Source: Anagrus nilaparvatae
Lineage: Eukaryota > Arthropoda > Insecta > Hymenoptera > Mymaridae
Direction: 5' to 3'
Assembly: GCA_022575985.1 (NCBI GenBank)
Contig: JAKSXM010000147.1
Span: 17,208,001 to 17,272,000, forward strand
Length of the DNA stretch: 64,000 nucleotides
The position numbers were made by a program, and so were the translations under genes. A model generated the notes under the pieces. The model ran no database searches. It was not told the origin of the DNA and saw only the letters and a list, made by a program, of their open reading frames with translations. Positions 55,594-64,000 of this stretch are shown here, in pieces (within the stretch, counting starts at the first letter, position 1; the number at the start of each line of letters is the position of its first letter).

Positions 55594-56674
55594 ATGAGAG
55601 GGCCAGGAAATATTGACGATGCAGAGATATTAGTCAAGGAAATTATGACTCTGTTGGAAAATGCATGTAACAAATCCATGCCCCAAAAAAAAAGAACCCG
55701 TGAAGATAGACCACCAACCAACTGGTGGAACGCTGAAATAAGCCGTCTTAGAAGTGCGAGCTTAACAACAAGAAGGAGAGCCGCACGTGCTAAGACCAGA
55801 ACGGACGCTACAGAGCTGATGGCAGAGCATAAGCAGGTTAAAAAAAGCCTGAGACTGGCTATTAGGAGGAGCAAGAAAGCATCCGAGATGGCTTTGTGTA
55901 ATGAGGTTGACAATGACCCATGGGGTCTTGGTTACAAAAAAGTCACCAAGAGAATTGGTGCTCCTTCCGCTAGTGGCGTTATGAATGAAGAGAAGGTTGG
56001 CCGTACAGTTGACGGACTTTTCCCTATCCACCCTGAAAGGGAGAAAGAAAATGACTTAGAAGAAGATGACGAGGAGGATATACCCGAATTCACCATGGAG
56101 GGGCTTATAGCAGCAGTAGATTCGTTCAAGAATGGAAAGGCACCTGGGCCTGATGGAATACCTACTGAGATTCTGAAGATAGCCGTACACGAGTGTTCAC
56201 AGCTTATTCTGTGCATGTACAATACCTGTGTACGAGCGGGCGTCTTCAGCAAACTCTAGAAAAGAGCCAGACTAGTCCTAATCAGTAAAGGGAAAAGGGG
56301 ACCCTAGGCTACCAAACTATTGGCGTCCTCTAGGATTACTGGACACAGCTGGGAAAAATTATGAAAAGATGCTGCAACCACGGATACTGAGGGCTGTAGA
56401 AACTGCAAGAGACATTTCTCCCCGACAAGACGGCTTCCACCGAGGGAAGTTGACTATCGATGCTTTTAGCAGTATCACCCGTGTCATTAAGAATAAACAT
56501 ACAGGTAATCACTACTGTATAAAAATCACGCTACTAGTGACCCTAGATGTGAAGAAGGGCTTTAGCTCAGCAAGATGGAACGATTTTATGGAGGCGCTAA
56601 GAAACTTCCAAGTGCCAAAATATCTGCAAAGAATCATCCACAGTTACCTAGAGCGATCGAGAAATAATATTTGA
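55594..56674 (+). pseudogene. R1-like LINE reverse transcriptase fragment
   Basis: The first frame (55594-56259) starts within the linker before RT and reads NWWNAEISRLR, WGLGYKKVTKRIG, then RT block GKAPGPDGIPTEILK. After a stop at 56257 the frame is broken; a further piece (56369-56674) has PRQDGFHRGKLTID and VTLDVKKGFSSARW, the RT motif A region, then VPKYLQRIIHSYL. The YxDD motif, the endonuclease and ORF1 are missing. 5' truncated and decayed non-LTR element of the R1 group. Confidence 0.8.
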
Positions 56675-57340
56675 GACTGCGCAAGGAATAAGATTGAGGA
56701 GAGTAACGAGGAGAGTAAAATTTGATTAATAATTAAGTATTTTAACAGATAAATAATAATAAAAATTAAATAACGCACACTCCTGCGACGTGCAAAATAA
56801 AAACTCTATTGCGCATAACAAAATCAATGCGACTAACCAAAACACGAATAAATAGAGGAACCATTCTGATGATATTTCTCCTTTAGAGTTATAGATCTAA
56901 TTTTACATCACCGGTGAAAAATTATTAAATTAAAGATTGAGATAAAATTGTAAAATTATAGTATAAAAGTGAATAAAGTTTTAGTATGAAAAATACATAA
57001 GAATTAAATTTAGGATTATGTGATTTTTAATTAAGAAATTTAAGTATATTTTGTCATGTGTAGTAGTACATAGAATTAAATGCATTTTTTGCTTGACATC
57101 CCTCATTCTCCTATCTTTCATTAGATTACGGATTAATGAGTTTTTGGTCGAGAAATGTCGTTGATTTTTTAAGAATTTACAAGATTAACATTTGCTACTC
57201 TCCTATCTTTGGTTAGAATACGGATTATTGAGTTTAATCGCAAAATGTTAAGAAAAAATATAAAAATTTAAAATGTTTGACATCTAACACTTTCCTATCT
57301 TGAACAGAATACGGATTAATGAGATTTTTATGAAATGTCA
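56675..57340. repeat. About 115-bp tandem repeat, three copies
   Basis: Units around 57095, 57190 and 57280 each hold CTCCTATCTTT(C/G) or CTTTCCTATCTTG, then AGATTACGGATTAATGAG and GAAATGTC. Sequence before 57090 is AT-rich without features. Confidence 0.7.
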
Positions 57341-58646
57341 AAACGAATACATGTAATTATAAGAAAAGATTATTTAAATAAATTGTCATTTTAAATTAAA
57401 GAATTAGATAATTTTTTTATGAAAATTTTACTTAGTTTTTTTTTTAGAATTTAAGAATATTTAACTTAATAATAAATATTAAAATTTGAATTAATAAAGT
57501 TAAACCTTGCTTTCCGAGAACAATGATATACGTAATAGATTTTAAAACTGAACATTATTTTACTTACATTTAAGTAAAAGAGTAAAAAAAGTGAATAATA
57601 AAAATCTAACATATTTTAAACATAGTCCTCATGACAAAGAAAATTATATCTTGATTTATGAGATCTGCAAATGATGTCCAGGTACTCCCACTGATTGACA
57701 AGACAGCCCGAACAGCTACAGTTTATGATAGACTTCTTGATGTCCAGCATTTCATTTAGAGACCTAGGTAACATCAAGTTAATTAGTAATATGACCAAGA
57801 TATAAAAAATAATTAATTAAAATTTTGATTTTACTGTTAACTTTATATTGATTATTGAATTTATTTGCTAGAAAAAATTTAAGAAATTAAAAAGATTAAA
57901 TTATCACAAAAAGTGTACAGAAAAAAGAGCTTAATTATTTTTGTATTATTATTATTATAAAAAAAATAATTAAAAATAAATAAATAAATAAAAAAGAAAA
58001 CGTAACTTAAGTTTAAAAGAATCACAAGCAGTAGAAAAATATTTAGCCACGTTGCAGACAATGAATATGATTGTAGCACGCGTCGTGACAGGTGCACCGG
58101 CGTGTATTTAGTTGTAGGCGTGATGCCCCAAAGAAGAGATATGATGACGTGATGCCGGTTACTTTTAGATGTCGTCGTTGATATGCTTTAAGAAGTTGGC
58201 CCGATATTTGCAAATTTTGTAACCAATTGATTGCGCGTAATTAGCCCTTTAATTTGGTATGGTCAAAAGGTTTACGCGTCCCCTAATTAATTAGTAAATC
58301 AAAAAAAACTTGAGGGGGATAGTTTTCATCCCCCAAAAACTTTAAATCGATTTTGTAAAAAAACTATTTATTAAAAAAAAAAAAATTATTACCAATCGTT
58401 TGCGCGTCGTTTGCTCTTTTATCCCCCATAATCGGTTTATAAAAATAATAATTATTTAATTAATTAAATAAATAAATTATTATTTTCATTCAAACTCTGA
58501 AAAAAAACAAAAACCACGGTAATGACGCATGCGCCTTGGCATTGATTCGATAATCAGCTGTTACCCTGTCGGGCATGCAGAAAAATAAATAAGATAAACC
58601 AATTGATGACTGATGTTCTATTAATTTATTAAATTAATTAATATTT
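57341..58646. other. AT-rich spacer with one Cys-rich minus-strand frame
   Basis: The minus-strand frame 57798-57616 encodes NCSCSGCLVNQWEYLDIICR and may be a host exon, but no splice partner or family is clear. The rest shows nothing recognisable. Confidence 0.35.
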
Positions 58647-58778
58647 TAATTTTGACAATATTTACAGTATTTATTATTATTTGCAGAATTTCAGTGGATA
58701 AAAATTATTAACAAGAAATAAATATTATGTTATTTTCAGTGTTTAATTTGTAATAAGTGGGCAAAGTTTATTTATTCA
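58647..58778 (+). repeat. Inverted repeat pair member (with 61223-61350)
   Basis: About 130 bases starting ATTTTGACAATATTTACAG and ending near AAGTGGGCAAAGTTTATTTA. The near-perfect reverse complement lies 2.45 kb downstream, immediately before the LINE ORF1 remnant. Confidence 0.85.
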
Positions 58779-60654
58779 GTGAATAACCAATTTAAAATTT
58801 ACATTAAATTTTTATTTTAATAAAAATTATTATCTTAATAAAATTATAAGCAACAAATTTTTTTTAGAAATTTAGTTTTTGAATATGAATGTGACTAAAT
58901 TCTTATTAATTTAACTGATGCTCATCCAAATATCGCTTTGTATAAAAAATTTTGGAGGTTGAGATCAAGTAGTACATGTAATCATTTTTATCTGAATGGA
59001 TGAATTTACATTTAGAATCAAATATTTACTTCTTATTAATAATTGTTGCCTACAAACTATCATTTTAGAATGAATTACGAGAACGATTAAGGTTGGTTTG
59101 ACAGGTAGCCGGGCTAAAAAAAATTCAAAGTTTGCAGATGTTTTTTTATTTCATGCACAGATTTTTTTTTATTATAAAAATATTTACTTATTTACTTATA
59201 CAAAATTTATAAAAATTAAAAATTGTAAATGATCAGCAGGTATATAAAAAATTTGGAGTTGTAATGGTGTAATTTTTGTGAAGTGATCAGTCGTATGCTT
59301 CAAGTGATATGTATTTCTCAGCAAGAATTTTTATTCATTATGGCAAAAACTAAAAAGCATTTAAAAAAATTCCATATAAATTAATACTTCTTTGAATTCA
59401 GAAGTCCATACATGATTATTTTTATTTGTTGGAAGGCCAATCATTAAAGCGCAAGCCATCTTTTAAGTAAGATTTATGATTTACACAGAAAACTTAAACT
59501 TACAACACTTATATATTTTGATAATATATACACGGCCAGGCTGCTTTGCTTGAAATTATTTTTTGCTTGAATTTTCAAGCAAATGCTTGAAATTTAAAGC
59601 AAACTGCTTGAATTTTCAAGCAAAGCAGCCTTGCCGTGTACTCAATCAATAGTAACTTTAGTGCAGTATTATTTAATATTTGCATCTTTGGGGTCAATAT
59701 AATAAGATTAACTCATGGGATGATTAATTTAACAAGTACATCCAATTTCAACACCGAATACTGGATATTTTAAGTAATTCGATAAACAAATCTTTTCAAT
59801 ATCTTGACTCCAAACTTATAAACATAAACATAAATATTAGCACTTAAAGCATTGTTCCTTGTACGGCAACAAAATCTCATCTCATAATATTAAATCTTAT
59901 TCAGCTGGTATTTGCTTTATCAATATTTAAACTAGGGATACCTTACACTGTAATGATTGGCCAACCGATAGATAAGAATAATCAAGATTTAAACTTTTGA
60001 ATCTCTAAATTAAATTGAAAATTTTATTTAGATTTACTATTTTCTGGTAATAATACCCAATAAGTTGCTGAATATTAATAATAAATTTATCAACAATTGA
60101 TTGTCTTTAATATTTGGGCACTCAAGCTTTCCATAATTTTGATGTTCTCTCGGATGCTTTATTTTTATTCAATATTTAATTTAAATTTGCTCATTCTTTT
60201 AGAAAAGATATATAATTTTGAAAAATTTTTATCGCTTTATTTTATAGATTTGATGCATAAATTTTGTCTCAAAGTCAATGATCGTTCAAGGGTATAACAT
60301 TTAGCCCGAGTGGGTGTTTGTCTCACTGCTCATTTACTTTGTAATAAATTCTACAAAACCCTGAAAAATCAATAAATATTTTCGATTGTCAAATTTAGTA
60401 CGCTTGTGGGTGATTATTTTCCTGAGGTTAGTATTTCCCTTCAACATATTGCATATATAATGAATCTAATAAAATCAGGTAAAAACGGTACCCTTTTTGA
60501 AATCAAGTTTTAATCAGTTTTCCACTTAAAGGAAAAATTTGGCCCCGCGGAGGTTAATATTATTCTCACGCCTTAATGCACCTATTTTGGAATAAAAAAT
60601 CATCTTCAGGTTTTTAAATTTAAAAACCAGTTTAGCTCAAAAAATAAAATTTGA
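58779..60654. other. AT-rich sequence apart from one MITE
   Basis: No protein or RNA gene recognised. Contains the hairpin element at 59529-59640. Confidence 0.5.
59529..59640. mobile_element. 112-bp hairpin MITE
   Basis: TACACGGCCAGGCTGCTTTG at the left pairs with its complement at the right (CAAAGCAGCCTTGCCGTGTA). The interior repeats GCTTGAA/TTCAAGC several times. TA at both edges fits a TA target duplication with CACGGC ends. Confidence 0.8.
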
Positions 60655-61000
60655 ACAAAAACTTATAACCGGTTTGTGTAAACACAACCTAAATGCATGG
60701 AACATGTTTACTTCCAGCTGAGGGCTAGATATAATGAAAATGTTACGTAACGTTACAATACAATTTTCTAATTTTATAATTTGTAATTATACCTTATTAG
60801 ATGTTAAAATTCTAAACCCAAACTATTCTGATTTCCTAAACGCGTATGATTCCAGGTCTCTAAATCAAAATTATTCTAAGTCCCTAAACCCGAATTATTC
60901 CAAGTCCCTAAATCAAAATTATTCGAAGTCCCTAAACCTGAATTATTCTATAAGTACCTAATCGATATTATTCTAAGTCTATAAGCTCTAAGTCTATACC
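60655..61000 (+). repeat. Dispersed repeat with short tandem units (copy 2)
   Basis: Same block as 40560-40990, starting CTTATAACCGGTTTGTGTAA, then roughly 24-bp units (AATTATTCTAAGTCCCTAAA). Confidence 0.8.
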
Positions 61001-61094
61001 CAAGATATTTTCTGATTTTCCAAGATGGCGGACAATAAAACTTGAAAAATGAACTTTTATGGTCTGCCATCTTGGAAAATCGGAAAATATCTTG
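61001..61094. mobile_element. 94-bp hairpin
   Basis: CAAGATATTTTCTGATTTTC pairs with GAAAATCGGAAAATATCTTG; inside, CCAAGATGGCGGAC pairs with GTCTGCCATCTTGG (G-T pairs). A simple foldback MITE or its remnant. Confidence 0.75.
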
Positions 61095-61222
61095 CATTGA
61101 AAAATTGAATATTGAGATCGTTTTTGTCTCCCGTATTCCGTGGATTGTGACTATACAGCAGGAAGCTATGCAAAATAAAGTTTTATCAAAGCGGTTTTTA
61201 GTCAGGCATACAAGGGCTTGAA

Positions 61223-61350
61223 TACAGAATAAATAAACTTTGCCCACTTATTACAAATTAAACACTGAAAATAACATAATATTTATTTCTTGTTAATAAT
61301 TTTTATCCACTGAAATTCTGCAAATAATAATAAATACTGTAAATATTGTC
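61223..61350 (-). repeat. Inverted repeat pair member (with 58647-58778)
   Basis: Reverse complement of 58647-58778. Its end at 61350 coincides with the apparent start of the LINE sequence. Confidence 0.85.
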
Positions 61351-61379
61351 AAAATCTTCAATAAGAAATCGGCAACCCA

Positions 61380-62290
61380 TACTGGGACTCTAGAAGGGAA
61401 ACCAGGTGTAAGCAATCAGAAGTTTGCAAATGGAACACCTCCGGGTGGAACAAGCGCAAATAAAAGATCCGGGGCTCAAAAGAAAAAGGCAAGGTTAGCT
61501 AGAATAGCTAAAGAAAGGGAAGCCCAGGGATATGAAACTCCTTCTCCCAGATCTGCGGGACTCAAGAGAGGTAGAAGTGGGGAAGACACTTCTCCCAATT
61601 TTGAGAACCGTAAGAAAAGGGATACGGGATTACCGAAGGCGAAGAGGACCTATAAGCAGGCTCTCGAGAATGGCAACATTATTGGGATCGTGGTTAGAGG
61701 ATAGCCAGACCCTTCGACGTATATAAATGAAGAAAGGAGAGAGCTTATCCAAGAATCGATCTTGAACTATATACTTCAGGACGAGCTTGGGGAGGCTCCC
61801 AATTTTATAGACTACTGGATTGCCCATGGCTACCTGAAGGAAAAATATCAGGCGGACAAGGACAAGAAGTGGATCGAAGATAGAATAGCTAATTTGAAGC
61901 CGTGGGAGGGAGCAGAGTTATTTGTCGCTGACATAAATACTCTCCCCAAACACGCTATGGTCGCTATCTATGCGAAAGGTAACATGAATGGACCATCAAT
62001 CTGAAAATTCTGGCCCGACAAAACGGGACATTAAAGACAGATGTCTAGCACATCATAGAATTCAGGCCAAAGCAAATTCCATCGGGGCCAAATTTGATGG
62101 TCGTCAGTATACCAGAACAGCAGGTCGATGCCCTTAAGGGACTGGACCTCAAACCTGCCTTTGGATTAGGTAGGGCTGGGTGTGCCATTCTCCATAAGGA
62201 AAAGAAGACCTTGCCAGAGGAGGCTGACGTCGATACAACTTTGACCTCAATCTCAATGATAATGGGACCGGGACTACGGGTAGAGGGATC
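61380..62290 (+). pseudogene. LINE ORF1 remnant
   Basis: Basic, Lys-rich N-terminal part (RSGAQKKKARLARIAKERE), then TYKQAL and IIGIVVRG before a stop near 61700. Another frame piece (61762-62004) has APNFIDYWIAHGYLK and LKPWEGAELFVADINTLP, a block typical of ORF1 proteins of this LINE group. Several stops and frame shifts; no zinc knuckle seen. RNA-binding chaperone in intact elements. Confidence 0.7.
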
Positions 62291-62293
62291 AAC

Positions 62294-63998
62294 ATGCATA
62301 GCCCTGTGGCTACCGCAAAGATTCCCTTTACCCAGATCAACTTGCAACACTGTAAAGCAGCAAGTGCACAGTACACTCGACTGTTTTCAGCGTGGAACAC
62401 AGGCATAGCCCTTATTCAGGAACCTTGGATTCTACATAATGAAATCAAGGGACTGAATGAGGCTGGTACGGTATTCCGGGCAGCCGGCACTAAGTCAAGA
62501 ACCTGTATTGTAGTCAGGGGATTGAAAGCTGAGCTGGTACCTAGACATACTAATAAGGACCTAACTACTATTAGAGTTAAGGTAGTTGGAGATGACGGGG
62601 CGGATAGGGAAGTCGTAGTGGCGTCCTCTTATCTTCCCTGCAGGGACGCGGTGCCTTCGGACAGTCTGAAGGCACTGGCAGAAGATGAAAACCTAGGAGG
62701 CTCGGGGCTGATTATTGGATGTGACTCCAACTCGCACCACGCTCTGTGGGGGAGTCGGACTAGCGACAGTAGAGGCCGTGACCTTCTGGAGTTCTTAGTA
62801 AATAACAGATTAGATGTTGTGAACAGGGGGACCGTACCTACCTTTTCAAACAGTAGGGGCGAGACCCTTATTGACATAACAGTTTGTACGCCAAACCTGA
62901 ATGATCTCATTCAAAATTGGCGGGTTTCAGACGAGGAATCGCTCTCGGACCACAAATACATTCACTTTTCTTTGGAGGGTAGTGGACACGGACCAGAGTA
63001 CTCTAGGAATCCTAGAAATACTGATTGGGACGGGTACACAAACTCCCTGAGGGAATCGATCAAACAATTTCCAAGGAGGTATGGGACTCCAGAGGAAATT
63101 GAACTCGCATTAGAAGCTATCGAGAGGGCAGTCATGGATTCGTATGAGGCCAACTGCCCCTTGAAGCTCAAATGTCAGAAAAGAGGTGACGTCTGGTTCA
63201 ATAAGGACCTTGACGCTCAGAAAAAGAGGGTTAGGACCCTTAAGTGGCAAAGCGAAGAATCTTAAGAGCCTAACCTTATTTAAGAACAAAATTAGGAAAG
63301 CTAGATTGTCGAGTTGGAGGAACTTCTGTGGAGGAGTCGAGGGCTTCCCCGGAACTGCCAGGCTACTCAGGGTACTGTCCAATGGCGGGACCTGGGCTTC
63401 AGGTTGGATAAAGGGGCTGGATGGAAAATTCCCCGATAACTCCATGGAGAATCTCAGGCTCATGATGACAACGCACTTTCCCGACTTTGTTGAAGAACGA
63501 ACTCCTGAAGCTCCTGAGAGCAGAAGGAGGACAAACAGAGCGGACTGGAAAACAGCCCACGAAACAATCAGCGCGGATAAGGTTGCCTGGGCGATAAAAT
63601 CTTTTGCACCCTACAAGTCCCCTGGACTTGATGGCATCTATCCCGTGCTGCTGCAAAAGGGTCTTCATCACTTGGTGGGTCCAATTACGAAGCTATTCAG
63701 GGCGTGCCTGGCAATCGGTTACGTGCCGATCAGCTGGAGAACCTCCAGAGTAGCCTTCATTCCGAAAGGCGGAAAAGTAGGACACTCTGTAGCGAAGGAT
63801 TATAGACCAATCACACTCATGTCATTTCTCCTCAAAACACTTGAAAAAGTAGTTAACAGGAAAATGGACGAGGAACTGGTAGCGTTTCCCCTCGCAGTAA
63901 GCCAACACGCTTATCAAAGAGGGAAATCTACCGAAACGGCTCTACATGGAGTGGTCAGTTACATTGAAGCTGGACCGTCTACAAGCAATGATGCTTAG
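62294..63998 (+). pseudogene. LINE ORF2: APE endonuclease and partial reverse transcriptase
   Basis: ATG 62294. Endonuclease motifs: INLQHCKAAS (Asn), LIQEPW (Glu), GCDSNSHHALWGS (Asp/Asn/His), DITVCT and SDHKYI (Asp-His pair), a complete set. The frame changes near 63250. The second piece reads FAPYKSPGLDGIYPVLLQKG, WRTSRVAFIPKGGK, KDYRPITLMSFLLKTLEK and QHAYQRGKSTETALH, the fingers region of RT, then a TAG (63996-63998) just before the expected catalytic Asp block. The endonuclease nicks target DNA and RT copies the RNA there. Inactive as read. Confidence 0.85.
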
Positions 63999-64000
63999 AA

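Larger units (their letters stand above)
61355..64000 (+). mobile_element. LOA/Jockey-group LINE, runs off the right edge
   Basis: Non-LTR retrotransposon: ORF1 remnant (61380-62290), ORF2 with an APE endonuclease (62294-63265) and the start of the reverse transcriptase (to 63998). Marked GC increase against the flanks. The clade is judged from ORF1 and RT motifs; another Jockey-superfamily clade is possible. The RT catalytic half and the tail lie beyond the window. Confidence 0.8.

Overview
The window is AT-rich animal DNA, most likely from an insect. The pointers are short AT-rich introns with GT..AG ends, the mix of transposon families, and one host exon that looks like insect MFSD6. A hymenopteran parasitoid would fit, but the species cannot be fixed from this sequence. 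Almost everything is layered, nested transposable elements; the only convincing host-gene piece is a terminal exon at 42264-42568.

Layout. (1) 1-7.8 kb: a nearly intact RAG1-like Transib transposase on the minus strand (2687-4901) with an RSS-like terminus at 1639, a pair of inverted AC/AT-rich repeats, and a Penelope-like GIY-YIG endonuclease fragment (7368-7697). (2) 7.8-32.5 kb: an old LTR retrotransposon (LTR-A) whose two LTRs now lie 24 kb apart but share the flanking duplication GTAT. Packed inside it are its decayed gag, a minus-strand JmjC-like/C2H2 gene remnant (12561-14023), a long-terminal-inverted-repeat (foldback-type) element (14808-26803) that itself carries a Ty3/gypsy element (15546-24746, target duplication AATG), and a head-to-tail array of Helitron-like units (26.8-30.5 kb). 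(3) 32.5-37.1 kb: a 4.5-kb foldback palindrome built of two kinds of tandem repeat. (4) 37.1-39.5 kb: a small hairpin MITE, a possible hammerhead-ribozyme core, and a second, dead Transib copy with the same intron position. (5) 40.5-52.9 kb: the MFSD6-like last exon, then a CACTA/CMC-type DNA transposon (42576-51730) inserted a few bases after that exon's stop codon. The transposon has a seven-exon companion gene, a zinc-finger tnp2-like transposase, and a 2.1-kb near-perfect palindrome; another 1.05-kb palindrome lies just outside. (6) 53-58.6 kb: tandem repeats, a GC-richer block with promoter-like and splice-like signals, and an R1-like LINE fragment. (7) 58.6-64 kb: small hairpin elements, repeats shared with 40.6 kb, and a LOA/Jockey-group LINE with ORF1 and ORF2 that runs off the right edge.

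How it works together. The window records successive insertions. LTR-A appears to be the oldest frame in its half; the foldback-type element lies between its ends, and the gypsy element then landed inside the foldback's tandem array. The CACTA element carries two plausible proteins, a transposase and a conserved partner. Most coding sequences have one to a few stops or frameshifts. Several gene pairs and termini (Transib intron, CACTA ends, two target-site duplications, the gypsy slippery site) are preserved well enough to read directly. Large inverted repeats recur, and their transcripts would fold into long double-stranded RNA.
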